Source of the DNA: Avoscillospira_A sp052117125
GTDB taxonomy: Bacteria > Bacillota > Clostridia > Oscillospirales > Oscillospiraceae
Direction: 5' to 3'
Assembly: GCF_052117125.1 (NCBI RefSeq)
Contig: NZ_JBQKJT010000014.1
Coordinates: 6,539 to 70,538, forward strand
DNA: 64,000 nt
Made by a program: the position numbers and the translations under genes. Positions 28,043 to 35,652 of the stretch are shown piece by piece. Positions within the stretch are counted from its first letter, which is position 1. Each line of letters opens with the position of its first letter. The notes under the pieces were generated by a model. The model was given only the letters and a program-made list of their open reading frames with translations. It was not told where the DNA came from and did no database searches.

Positions 28043-28124
28043 AAGATACCCTCCAATTCTTATGGTTTGGTTGTGGGAAAATAAAATATGCTACATGGGC
28101 ATTCCTCCTTCGACAAACGGCGGC

Positions 28125-28544
28125 CTATCGCTGCTGGGAGGACTGTTCCTTCTGGGCGATGTGGTGCAGCGCCTGAAAGAACTCCGTCAGAAACGGTTCC
28201 AGCAGAGACTGGGTACCGGAAAGCCACCAGATGACCTCCGGCAGGGGGCGCTGCATCATGTCATACTGCATGGACAGCATCAACAGCAGGCGCTTGGGTG
28301 TTACCACCCCGGCGCGGTTGTCCAGCCGTTCCTGAAAGAGGGAACAGATCTCCAACGCCTTTTCGCCCGAACCGCAGGAATCACAGAGATGGTCAAAGAA
28401 CAGACCAGCGTGTACGATGGCCAGCGCCTTCACAATGGCCAGATTGGGACTGCCGTTTTCCAGCAGCAGCCCCATGTGCTGATGTCGGACGGTAACGCCG
28501 TCATCAAAGGGGGAAAGAGTGGATAACGTAGCGGTGTTTTCCAT
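28125..28544 (-). CDS. Conserved hypothetical helical protein of the element
   Basis: 139 residues, with AAAGGAGACG before the ATG. It is helical throughout (LAIVKALAIVHAGLFFDHLC, LLLMLSMQYDMMQRPLPEVI) with a CDSCGSG motif near residue 58. There is no signal peptide, membrane helix or recognised motif. It lies after the truncated parB and before the surface protein. Small proteins in this position are common in clostridial ICEs, but their function is not known to me. Confidence 0.5.
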   Translation of the reverse strand: MENTATLSTLSPFDDGVTVRHQHMGLLLENGSPNLAIVKALAIVHAGLFFDHLCDSCGSGEKALEICSLFQERLDNRAGVVTPKRLLLMLSMQYDMMQRPLPEVIWWLSGTQSLLEPFLTEFFQALHHIAQKEQSSQQR

Positions 28545-28582
28545 AGAATCGTCTCCTTTGTATCGTAAAATGGGTATAACAA

Positions 28583-28611
28583 AGGCCCGACGCAGAAGCT
28601 GCGCCAGGCCT
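28583..28611 (-). terminator. Hairpin after the parB remnant
   Basis: An imperfect 13-bp stem (AGGCCCGACGCAG at 28583-28595; CTGCGCCAGGCCT at 28599-28611; G-U pairs on the RNA) followed on the minus strand by TTTGTTAT. It would terminate transcripts from the parB side. Confidence 0.5.
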
Positions 28612-28637
28612 GAGTGTTTGGATGAATTTTTGCAAGT

Positions 28638-28990
28638 CTAGAATTTGTGTCCGTTTTTGCGCCAGTTTTCTAGCAACTGTAAAATGGTCTCCTGCATACG
28701 TTGGGGCGTGTACTCTTTGGGGAAATATTGCTGCAAGGAAGATGAGGAAAATGCGACTTTGCCGCAATCGCCCTTTTTATCCTCGCTAAGGATTCCTACC
28801 ATGATATCCCTGGTCAAACGCCCTTCCTGGCTGAATTTTTTCAGACGTTGTGCTTGAGACAGGGAAGGGGTCGCCTGCTCTTGATCCATGGCATCCAACA
28901 GCTGAACCTGTTCTTCGGATGATAAAAAGGAAAGCTCATATGCAGGATTCAATGCCATTTGTTTGTTGTCTACCATAGATAGTAAAATAG
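28638..28990 (-). pseudogene. ParB partition protein, C-terminal fragment
   Basis: The recognisable part (LLSMVDNKQMALNPAYELSF, LSSEEQVQLLDAMDQEQATP, then SLSQAQRLKKFSQEGRL and SLQQYFPKEYTPQRMQETIL) is the C-terminal third of clostridial ICE ParB proteins. The N-terminal nuclease/CTPase and helix-turn-helix domains are missing. The frame runs on to 29051 but those residues (MNAADTASEKSYLYCLAVDN) match nothing and read across the sigma-factor gene on the other strand. ParB normally binds parS and drives segregation with ParA, which is absent. The break point lies near 28980-28990 and marks where the element was joined to unrelated DNA. Confidence 0.75.
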
Positions 28991-29760
28991 CATTATCGAC
29001 TGCTAAACAGTACAAATATGATTTCTCTGATGCAGTATCAGCAGCATTCACAGGACTACTAATTGCAGTAGATCGCTTTGATCCAAATGGATTTTCAACG
29101 TTCCAATCTTATGCGTCGTCGTGGATTTATCAAAATATTATGAGAGATTGTGTGCCTACGTGGATGGAGTATTATTTTCCTGTTCACTACAGAGATAAAA
29201 TCTACGCAGTTTTAGATAAGTGCATGAAGTTCTGTGGCGAAATTCCAGAGCAGAAAGTATCACAGACATTCCTTTTAGATGCGGCAGATGAAATGGACGT
29301 CACAAAGGAGCAGGTGTTAGAGTATCTGAATGCTGCAAGGCTGCAAATGCACGGAAAATTTGAGCTTGATGCAGATATGCCAGTGGATGTGATAAAATGC
29401 AAAAGAAACATCAGGAATTTTGACGCATTAGAAACATACGAAACGGACGAAGATGTTTTTTGTTTAGCAGAAGTGTTGGTGGAACCAGAGACTATTTGTG
29501 GAGGAAGTCAAGATCCATTAGAATGTGCTTGTGAGGCAGACCTAAAGGCGCAAGTCGCAAAAATGATTGATACTCTAAAAGAACGTGAAGCGGAAGTAAT
29601 AAAATACCGATTTGGCTTCATGGATGGCAAAGAGTGGACACTTGAGGAATTGGGAGGGAAATTTGGCGTTACACGAGAAAGGATTCGCCAAATAGAAGCA
29701 AAAGCAATAAGGAAGCTTAGACACGGTAAAGCAGGAAAAATAGTCAAAGATTTCATCTGA
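28963..29760 (+). CDS. Sigma-70 family RNA polymerase sigma factor, probably 5' truncated
   Basis: Region 2 is plain: AFTGLLIAVDRFDPNGFSTF and QSYASSWIYQNIMRD, the core-binding and -10 recognition helices. Region 4 is also plain: LKEREAEVIKYRFGF, then EWTLEELGGKFGVTRERIRQ and IEAKAIRKLRH, the -35 recognition motif. The first residues (KIALSTAKQY) align with the beginning of region 2.1, but the only in-frame start is a TTG at 28963 inside the ParB remnant and without a ribosome site. So the native start, and anything before region 2.1, appear lost. The gene is visibly more AT-rich than its neighbours, suggesting a foreign source such as a phage or plasmid. If expressed it would be a primary-type or phage-type sigma factor; it may be dead. 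Confidence 0.65.
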   Translation: MLSTIDSKIALSTAKQYKYDFSDAVSAAFTGLLIAVDRFDPNGFSTFQSYASSWIYQNIMRDCVPTWMEYYFPVHYRDKIYAVLDKCMKFCGEIPEQKVSQTFLLDAADEMDVTKEQVLEYLNAARLQMHGKFELDADMPVDVIKCKRNIRNFDALETYETDEDVFCLAEVLVEPETICGGSQDPLECACEADLKAQVAKMIDTLKEREAEVIKYRFGFMDGKEWTLEELGGKFGVTRERIRQIEAKAIRKLRHGKAGKIVKDFI

Positions 29761-30234
29761 TAAGTAAATAGAGGTAAAAAGTCCACCAGTTATGATGCAT
29801 TGCGCATCGTATCCAAGGTCAGAAGCCTTCTTCAAATAGCGTTCTCGTACATCTTTCCATTTACTCAGTTCGCCCAGGGCTTTTACATTCTCCATCACAA
29901 AAGCTCTTGGCTTGACTCTTTCAACGACATCCAGGAAGGTGAAAATCAGTTTGCTCCTGTCGTCATCGGGGTCCATTTTGCCTGCCACAGAAAATCCCTG
30001 GCAGGGTGGTCCTCCAAATACAAGATCAATCCCCTCGTATTTGTCGAGGGAGTCAATTACATTATTGATGTCATCATTGACCATGATGCAGTCTGGGTGA
30101 TTGACTTTGTAGGTTTCAGCAGCATCGGAAACCAGCTCATTGGCAAACACGACTTTTATTCCAGCGTTCTCAAAACCGACATCCATGCCGCCAGCCCCAG
30201 AAAATAACGAAATGGCTCTTAATGGCTCACTCAT
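29575..30234 (-). pseudogene. DNA cytosine-5 methyltransferase, N-terminal fragment
   Basis: From the ATG at 30234 (GAAGGAG site) the protein has motif I (AISLFSGAGGMDVGFENAG), motif IV with the catalytic Cys (VFGGPPCQGFSVAGK) and motif VI (AFVMENVKAL). These bind SAM and attack cytosine C5. After about residue 150 (SDLGYDAQCIITGGLFTS, near 29785) the homology stops and the frame reads antisense through the sigma-factor gene. Motifs VIII-X and the target-recognition domain are missing, so it should be inactive. It starts inside the end of the AbrB-like gene. No matching endonuclease is present. Confidence 0.75.
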
Positions 30235-30421
30235 CGGCTTTTTCTCCTTCTTTATCATGGTGAACCCGGAAAATCAATTCGTTTTCCTGTGCGTTCAAAT
30301 AAATATCAAAACTGGTCTTGCCCTTTTCGACTCCCATATTAGAAAGGATTGCTTTCGGCATTCTTACTCGCATATCCTGCTGCAACACATAAGTGTCCAG
30401 GTAGATGCATGAATCTGTCAT
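30227..30421 (-). CDS. AbrB/SpoVT-like small DNA-binding protein
   Basis: 64 residues with GAGGAGG nine bases before the ATG. The core LQQDMRVRMPKAILSNMGVE, then KGKTSFDIYLNAQENELIFR, matches the swapped-hairpin AbrB fold, in which the first strand and RMPK loop contact DNA. Its last eight bases overlap the methyltransferase start, so the two were one operon. It probably regulated that operon. A consensus promoter lies immediately upstream. Confidence 0.65.
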   Translation of the reverse strand: MTDSCIYLDTYVLQQDMRVRMPKAILSNMGVEKGKTSFDIYLNAQENELIFRVHHDKEGEKADE

Positions 30422-30454
30422 TGCGGCTTTCCTCCTCGCCCTTAATTCAGTCTA

Positions 30455-30483
30455 ATTATAAACTGTTTTCAGTCCAGAGTCAA
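30455..30483 (-). promoter_or_regulatory. Consensus promoter of the AbrB/methyltransferase operon
   Basis: On the minus strand TTGACT (30478-30483), a 17-base spacer and TATAAT (30455-30460). The AbrB-like start lies 34 bases downstream of the -10. Confidence 0.85.
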
Positions 30484-30530
30484 GCCTCTATACCACAACG
30501 AGGACAGTTTCTACATTTTAACGATAGCCC

Positions 30531-30567
30531 TACTCTGTAACGATAGCTTTTCTATCGTTACAGAGTA
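30531..30567. repeat. Perfect 16-bp inverted repeat with partial third copy
   Basis: TACTCTGTAACGATAG (30531-30546), loop CTTTT, then its exact complement (30552-30567). AACGATAGC also occurs at 30520-30528. No T-tract follows on either strand, so it is not an ordinary terminator. The 30484-30708 stretch around it holds no supported gene; a second small hairpin (CCGCC..GGCGG) lies near 30640-30660. Position beside the break in the methyltransferase gene suggests an element end or recombinase site. Confidence 0.6.
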
Positions 30568-30618
30568 CCGTAAAAAAGTGTGAACCACCCCGACAAAGCC
30601 GCCATTCTGCCTATGCCG

Positions 30619-30852
30619 TCACTGTGCCGAAAATAAAAAACCGCCCAGAAACGGCGGATTTACGGCATTTTTGAGGATATGGAATTGTATCAATCTCGGC
30701 GTGGTTTTGTCCAACACTGTGGAGTGGTCCACCAACTGCAAATGGGATAAGCCCCAACGTGCCAATGGCCGATGTCCGGCATTCATCAGAGTTACCATCA
30801 GCTTTCCCCCCAAACCACGGGGCTTGCGAGTGTGTTCAAAAAAACTGCTCAT
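30619..30852 (-). pseudogene. SAM-dependent methyltransferase, N-terminal fragment
   Basis: From the ATG at 30852 (GGAGG eight bases upstream, ATGA overlap with the hydrolase stop) the first 48 residues (MSSFFEHTRKPRGLGGKLMV, TLMNAGHRPLARWGLSHLQL, STVLD) match the start of class I methyltransferases that continue with the SAM-binding motif GCGGG. Here the sequence breaks right after VLD, near 30709, and continues with unrelated residues to a stop at 30619. The remainder is not found in this window. It was the second gene of the hydrolase operon and was cut by the insertion or rearrangement that brought in the neighbouring DNA. Confidence 0.7.
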
Positions 30853-31736
30853 ACACACATTGCCTCCGATTCACCCACGGCTGCCAGCTGGATAAAGGCT
30901 GTCACGGTGGAAAGATAGGATGCACTCTGTAGCAATAGAGCAAGATGACCGCCGGGCAGCTCTGTCACCACCTGGGGTTCCGGCATCAGCGATATCAAAG
31001 ACGCCTTTACACCATCGGTAAACGTATGGTCATCCTCCGACAGCAGAAGCAGCACACGACCTTTCCAGGGTAGAAAATCCCGGGGAGACAACTCCAGATG
31101 GTTGCGGCAGTCACAGAGTAGTTCCAGCATATGCAGTCCATAGGATTTGGTCAACTTTTGCGTCATCAACTGACACAGATCGTTGACAGTCTTTTGCTGG
31201 GCAGGTGTTAGACCGACAGCCTTTTTCAGAATGGCCCGCCGCAGCATGGGTTTGATCAGGGCGAAGGGCATGGCCTGCATCTGGCTGTGATAGCGTTCCT
31301 CCTTCTCCAACAGAGCCAACAGAGAGGCGCGGGTTTTCGGTGTCATATCTGCTGCCAGGGAAGCGGTATTGGACAGAACCAGACCGGCTACCACATCCGG
31401 ATGGCGTCTGGCCAGCAGCTGGGCCACCACGCCGCCGAAGGAATGGCCCACCAGCCAGGCCCGGATGCCCAGGGTACGCAGCAGCTGGGCTAAAGTGTCA
31501 GTCAGCTGGGCCATGGTAGTGCAGTGGAGGGGATAATCACAGGTGAGTACGGAAAAATCCTTTGCAAATGCTGCAAAATGGTGAAAAAACAGATCGGACA
31601 GCCCGATGCCGCCGGTCAGCAGCAGCAGAGTTTCCCGATTTTGACTATGGACATGATGGCGATAGGGGAAGGAGATTCCGCCAATGGTCATCTGCCGCAG
31701 GGGAAACCGACGGTCAAAGGCGTCAAATTCCTGCAT
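30849..31736 (-). CDS. Alpha/beta hydrolase, probably metal-regulated
   Basis: 295 residues, AAGGAGGAG before the ATG. The fold shows an oxyanion region (LLLLTGGIGLSDLFFHHFAA), the nucleophile elbow GHSFGG with Ser in the canonical strand-turn-helix, an Asp-containing strand (VLLLLSEDDHTF) and His in PGGHLALLL, completing the triad. The substrate is unknown. It formed an operon with a methyltransferase, now truncated. A strong promoter and a DtxR-type box lie upstream, so iron-limitation expression is inferred; hydrolases in such regulons can process siderophores, but this one has no specific signature. Confidence 0.8.
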   Translation of the reverse strand: MQEFDAFDRRFPLRQMTIGGISFPYRHHVHSQNRETLLLLTGGIGLSDLFFHHFAAFAKDFSVLTCDYPLHCTTMAQLTDTLAQLLRTLGIRAWLVGHSFGGVVAQLLARRHPDVVAGLVLSNTASLAADMTPKTRASLLALLEKEERYHSQMQAMPFALIKPMLRRAILKKAVGLTPAQQKTVNDLCQLMTQKLTKSYGLHMLELLCDCRNHLELSPRDFLPWKGRVLLLLSEDDHTFTDGVKASLISLMPEPQVVTELPGGHLALLLQSASYLSTVTAFIQLAAVGESEAMCV

Positions 31737-31758
31737 GTTTGCTCCTCCTTGTGCGGTG

Positions 31759-31806
31759 GTTAGTCTTAATTAACCAAAGAGTACCACATTTAAGAAAAGG
31801 TGTCAA
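31759..31806 (-). promoter_or_regulatory. Promoter plus DtxR-type box for the hydrolase operon
   Basis: Minus strand TTGACA (31801-31806), 17-base spacer, TACTCT (31778-31783), then GTTAG-N6-TTAAC (31759-31774), which differs by one base from the box found at five other sites here. The box covers the expected start of transcription, a repressor position. Confidence 0.75.
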
Positions 31807-31877
31807 GGTATAGGAAATCCATTTTATTGAGCAGCATTCCATGGAGGAACAGTAAGAGATTTTCACAATAAAAAGAT

Positions 31878-31906
31878 TTGCAAATGGCTGTGGACTGTGC
31901 TATACT
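31878..31906 (+). promoter_or_regulatory. Promoter of the cobalamin-riboswitch operon
   Basis: TTGCAA (31878-31883), 17-base spacer, TATACT (31901-31906), placed directly before the riboswitch. Confidence 0.7.
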
Positions 31907-31910
31907 ACGG

Positions 31911-32120
31911 GCGCAGGTGTTTCTCAGATGTGAAAAATACACAGTGAGAAGCCGAAGAAGGAAGCTGGGTGCAAATCCCACACGGAGCCGCCGCTGTAAG
32001 TGAGGAGCCGACGCAAAGATGCCACTGGTCCTGTGACCGGGAAGGCTGCGAAGGTGTTGATCCACAAGTCAGAAGACTTGCCTGCTGGATTGTTTCCATA
32101 CTCCACGTGCATTTGGAAGG
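31911..32120 (+). promoter_or_regulatory. Cobalamin riboswitch
   Basis: The conserved core is readable in order: CAGGTG near the start; GAAGCTGGGTGCAAATCCCA, ACGGAGCCGCCGCTGTAAG, the GCCACTG box (32020-32026), GACCGGGAAGGC, and the B12 box AAGTCAGAAGACTTGCC at about 32066-32082. These match the adenosylcobalamin riboswitch family. A terminator hairpin follows at 32142, so cobalamin binding should stop transcription before the methyltransferase and ABC-importer genes. This is a direct regulatory link between those genes and corrinoid supply. Confidence 0.95.
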
Positions 32121-32141
32121 AAGCATTGTATTTGTATTGGC

Positions 32142-32187
32142 AAAATCGGGCCATTACTGTATTTTTATGCAGTAATGGCCCGATTTT
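32142..32187 (+). terminator. Riboswitch expression-platform terminator
   Basis: An 18-bp perfect stem (AAAATCGGGCCATTACTG at 32142-32159, complement at 32170-32187), 10-base loop, then TTGCGTCTTATTTT. It lies between riboswitch and first gene. Confidence 0.85.
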
Positions 32188-32216
32188 TGCGTCTTATTTT
32201 GGAGGGAGTGATCAAC

Positions 32217-33032
32217 GTGACGCACACAGATGCAGGCAACAGATGGCGTCGAGGCCTGCGTTTTCCAAATGGAGATTTGCCGGTGCGGGCGCAGAGCGCA
32301 GCAGAGGAGCAGGCGTTTTGGCGCAAGCGCATGGCCGATGGTCCACCGCCGCCAGATGCTTATGCAACAGCGGTATGGGAGGCTCTGAGCGCTCTAACAG
32401 AGCCGTTGCCCATTCATTCTGTCTTGGAGATCGGGCCGGGCTGGGGAAATTATACACTGTCGCTGTGCCGTACATTTCCAAAAGTCACCTGTGTGGATAT
32501 TTCTCCCGATAATCTGGCCTATATCAGCAGCAGATCCGCACCCTGGAATCCCATCGTTCCGATCTGTTCTACCTGGGAAGATGCGGAAGTTCCCGTTCAT
32601 GACCTGGTGTTTGGTTACAATTGCCTATATCGTTTGGAAGAGCCCGAGCATTTTTTGCAGAAGATGAACGATCATGCCGGTCATCTGTGTGTAATCGGCA
32701 TGAACTGCCCACCAGAATTTCCATGGCTGCCGGTCCTGGAAGCAGCTGACCTTCCGATCCGCTACACTCGCCAGGGATGTCGGGAATTGGGTGAGGTGCT
32801 CACTTCATTGGGGATTTCCTGCAAAATGATAAATATTCCGAATCATCGGACATATCGTTATGCCGACAAGGAAGCGATCTTACGGAGGGCGGAGCAATTC
32901 CTGATGGCACCTTGTCCTCGGGAGCGGCTGTGGGATCTGTTATCACCGTTTCACCGCAGGGAGGGAACGCAATGGGTGTGTGAGTATCCGTTTGACTCCC
33001 AACTTTTGGTGTGGAAGCCCATACGTATGTAA
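32217..33032 (+). CDS. Class I SAM-dependent methyltransferase under cobalamin control; GTG start
   Basis: 271 residues from the GTG at 32217, about 11 bases after GGAGG. An ATG at 32175 lies inside the terminator stem and is not used. The SAM-binding motif is VLEIGPGWGNYTLSLCRTFP at about residues 65-84, followed by an acidic strand end (VTCVDISPDN) and a motif IV-like DLVFGYNCLYRLEEPEHF. The substrate is unknown. It is the first gene downstream of the riboswitch and precedes the ABC importer by 50 bases. A role in corrinoid salvage or in modifying a metal ligand is possible, but rests only on context. Confidence 0.75.
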   Translation: MTHTDAGNRWRRGLRFPNGDLPVRAQSAAEEQAFWRKRMADGPPPPDAYATAVWEALSALTEPLPIHSVLEIGPGWGNYTLSLCRTFPKVTCVDISPDNLAYISSRSAPWNPIVPICSTWEDAEVPVHDLVFGYNCLYRLEEPEHFLQKMNDHAGHLCVIGMNCPPEFPWLPVLEAADLPIRYTRQGCRELGEVLTSLGISCKMINIPNHRTYRYADKEAILRRAEQFLMAPCPRERLWDLLSPFHRREGTQWVCEYPFDSQLLVWKPIRM

Positions 33033-33082
33033 ACAGCTGCCTTAACGGGCAGATAAGAGCAATTTAGGAGGTAATAGTTTCT

Positions 33083-34702
33083 ATGGGTGTAAAAAATATG
33101 AAAAAACGAATTATGGCACTTTTTCTCACGATGATTCTTTCCTTGGGGCTTTTGGGCTGTTCCGGCGGTGATTCTGCCACCGATGGGACAGAAACGTCAG
33201 GCAGCACCGGAGCCGGGCAGACGGTACAGGAGCAGTCCCAGGATACTGTGGACCCAAATGCGGAAATCGTGCTGGCCGGATATCGCAATCTGGCGCCCGG
33301 TGAAAAAGACGGCTATTATTGCAGCAAGATCCTTTATGTCTGGGAACCTTTGATTACCCAGGATGAAACAGCCGCCCCCATTCCTTGCCTGGCGGAAAGC
33401 TGGGAGATGAGCGAAGACGGAACCCAGTGGACCTTCCATCTTCGCCAAGGCGTCAAATTCCATGACGGCAGTGACTTCAATGCTGATGCGGTCATCGCCA
33501 ACTTTGACCGAATGGCTATGGGCGTCAAAAGCTCTTCTTTCTATCCGCTGGATATCGATGCCCACTATCCCAATCTGGATACTTATGAAAAGATGGACGA
33601 GTACACGGTTCGTCTGACGTTTACGCAGCCGTCTCCCACACAGCTTTACAATATGGTCAACTTCGGCAGCGCCATCTACAGCCCCGCCTGCTTCGATGAG
33701 GAGGGCAATTTCAACGGCATCTGTATCGGTACCGGTCCGTTCCGAATTCGCGAAAATGTTCTGGATGAATATGTATTGCTGGAGCGGTTCGACGACTATT
33801 GGGGCGATGCCGCCAAAGCGAAAACCATTCGGATCAAGGCTATTCCCGATGCAGATACCCGTTTCTCTGCATTGAAGAGCGGGGAGATTTTGGGTGTCAT
33901 CGATCTCAATGCGATTCCCGCCGCCCTGGCCATGGAACTGGAGGGTAGCGATGATTTTGCCCTTACCACCACCAAATCCACTATGATCCGTTTTTTGACA
34001 GTCAATGGCACAAAGTTTCCCTTCAACGATGTGCGGATGCGGCAGGCTGTTAGTTTGGCCCTCCAACGCAGCGTCATTACCGATGAACTGTATTACGGAT
34101 TCGGCACACCGACTACTAATATTCTGAACTACGCCACGCCCTTTTACAAGGAATTCCCTGTAGAGGAAAATCTGGAAAAAGCCAAAGAACTGGCCAATGC
34201 TGTGCTGGACGGAGAGCGGGTCACCATTTCCTATCTCTATAACGGTAATGAGGCCGCACAGAAAGGCGAGGCGGAACTGATTGCTTCTTGGCTGTCTGAA
34301 ATCGGCATTGACTGTGAGCTGATGCCTATGGAAATGGCTAATATGAAAGAGGAGATGAAGCAGGGCGAATATGGCATTGCTCGGATGCAGCAGGGACTGT
34401 CCAACTCCGAACCTGCCACGATTTTCCGCCGTTTTATGCTCACCAGCGGTGATCATAATCAGAACTATTCCCTGGGCTACCAGAGCGACGAAGTGGATCA
34501 GTTGATGGCAGAGGCTTCTGCTGCCCTGGACATGGAGGTGCGGACGGCCTGCTATGACCGCATTCAAGAGATCTCCACCCAGGAATTCCCCGTAATCCCG
34601 CTGTTCAATGACAAGACACTCCTGGCCTACAGTACAAAACTTACCGGCTACGATGCCAAATTGTATGGTATCGAGTTGCCCATGGTGTCCTGGGCACAGT
34701 AA
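33083..34702 (+). CDS. ABC importer substrate-binding lipoprotein (peptide/nickel family 5)
   Basis: 539 residues; AGGAGG lies about 11 bases before the ATG. The lipoprotein signal ends at Cys 26 (LGLLGC). A Ser/Thr/Gly linker is followed by the family 5 fold (LAESWEMSEDGTQWTFHLRQ, GVKFHDGSDFNADAVIANFD, GTGPFRIRE, FNDVRMRQAVSLALQRSVIT). Members bind oligopeptides, nickel or cobalt complexes. Under a cobalamin riboswitch, a cobalt chelate or corrinoid precursor is the likeliest ligand, though peptides cannot be excluded from sequence. It would sit on the outer face of the membrane and feed the two permeases that follow. Confidence 0.85.
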   Translation: MGVKNMKKRIMALFLTMILSLGLLGCSGGDSATDGTETSGSTGAGQTVQEQSQDTVDPNAEIVLAGYRNLAPGEKDGYYCSKILYVWEPLITQDETAAPIPCLAESWEMSEDGTQWTFHLRQGVKFHDGSDFNADAVIANFDRMAMGVKSSSFYPLDIDAHYPNLDTYEKMDEYTVRLTFTQPSPTQLYNMVNFGSAIYSPACFDEEGNFNGICIGTGPFRIRENVLDEYVLLERFDDYWGDAAKAKTIRIKAIPDADTRFSALKSGEILGVIDLNAIPAALAMELEGSDDFALTTTKSTMIRFLTVNGTKFPFNDVRMRQAVSLALQRSVITDELYYGFGTPTTNILNYATPFYKEFPVEENLEKAKELANAVLDGERVTISYLYNGNEAAQKGEAELIASWLSEIGIDCELMPMEMANMKEEMKQGEYGIARMQQGLSNSEPATIFRRFMLTSGDHNQNYSLGYQSDEVDQLMAEASAALDMEVRTACYDRIQEISTQEFPVIPLFNDKTLLAYSTKLTGYDAKLYGIELPMVSWAQ

Positions 34703-34710
34703 CAGCGGAT

Positions 34711-35652
34711 ATGAGCCGTTATCTGATACAGAAAGTTCTCTCATTGATCCCAGTACTCCTGGGCATTTCCCTCATTGCCTTTGTACTGGGGGTGATCTCT
34801 CCGGGTAATCCCGCAGAGATTGCCCTCAGTCAAGGGGGATATGAACCCACACAGGAGCAGATTGAAACGTTGGAACAGCAGATGGGCCTGGATGCACCGT
34901 ATGCAGCCCAATATGTGCGTTGGGTCGGGCGCGTCCTCACCGGAGACCTGGGAACCTCTTACCACAGCCAGCGTGCAGTGGGGGAAGAGCTGGCTCGTCG
35001 ATTGCCGGTAACCCTAAAACTGGCGGCCTGCGCCATGGTGGTGGCCTGCGTGACAGGCATTGCCATGGGCTGCCTCTCAGCTGCTTATCGCGGACGATGG
35101 CCAGACCGTCTCATCAAAACATGGATCAATATACAGCTGTCTGTGCCGGCGTTCTGGCTGGCTCTAGGATTGATTCTTCTTTTTGCGGAGACGTTGGGAT
35201 GGCTGCCCACCAGTGGCAACGGTGGATTGCGGTATATGGTGCTTCCGGCGGTGGTACTGTCTTCTGCCAGTGCCGCTATGGCGGCCCGGCTGACCCGCTC
35301 CGCTCTGCTGGCAGAATTCGGCAAGCAATACTGTACGGCTGCCGCCGCCCGTGGCATCCGTCCTTGGCGGCTGGTGATCTGCAATGCCTTGCCCAACGCC
35401 ATTGTACCTACAGTGGCGCTTCTTGGAAACTCTTTAGGAGGGATGCTGGGCGGTTCGGTGATTGTCGAGTCCATCTTTGCGCTGCCCGGTATTGGAAGTT
35501 ATGCGCTGGAGGCCATCTCCAACCGCGACTATCCAGCACTGCAAGGCTATGTGCTGCTGGCTGGCGCTATTTATGTGGGCGTCACCTTGCTGGTGGATAC
35601 AGCCAGCATGGTATTAAACCCAAAAGTTCGGCTGGAAAGGAGAAGTATATGA
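34711..35652 (+). CDS. ABC importer permease, DppB/NikB type
   Basis: 313 residues, six membrane segments, and the permease coupling loop around ALLAEFGKQYCTAAAARGIR. The N-terminal pattern (YLIQKVLSLIPVLLGISLIA, EQMGLDAPYAAQYVRWVG) is typical of DppB/NikB. It starts eight bases after the binding-protein stop and its stop overlaps the next start (ATGA). It forms the membrane pore with the next protein. Confidence 0.9.
   Translation: MSRYLIQKVLSLIPVLLGISLIAFVLGVISPGNPAEIALSQGGYEPTQEQIETLEQQMGLDAPYAAQYVRWVGRVLTGDLGTSYHSQRAVGEELARRLPVTLKLAACAMVVACVTGIAMGCLSAAYRGRWPDRLIKTWINIQLSVPAFWLALGLILLFAETLGWLPTSGNGGLRYMVLPAVVLSSASAAMAARLTRSALLAEFGKQYCTAAAARGIRPWRLVICNALPNAIVPTVALLGNSLGGMLGGSVIVESIFALPGIGSYALEAISNRDYPALQGYVLLAGAIYVGVTLLVDTASMVLNPKVRLERRSI

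Noticed and set aside
28638..29051. A full 137-residue gene on the minus strand
   Set aside because: Only the part up to about 28990 matches ParB; the first 20 residues read across the sigma gene on the other strand.
32175..32216. ATG at 32175 as the methyltransferase start
   Set aside because: It sits in the terminator stem and lacks a ribosome site; the GTG at 32217 follows GGAGG.
33197..34744. 515-residue minus-strand open frame
   Set aside because: Antisense to the family 5 binding protein, which has a lipobox and family motifs.
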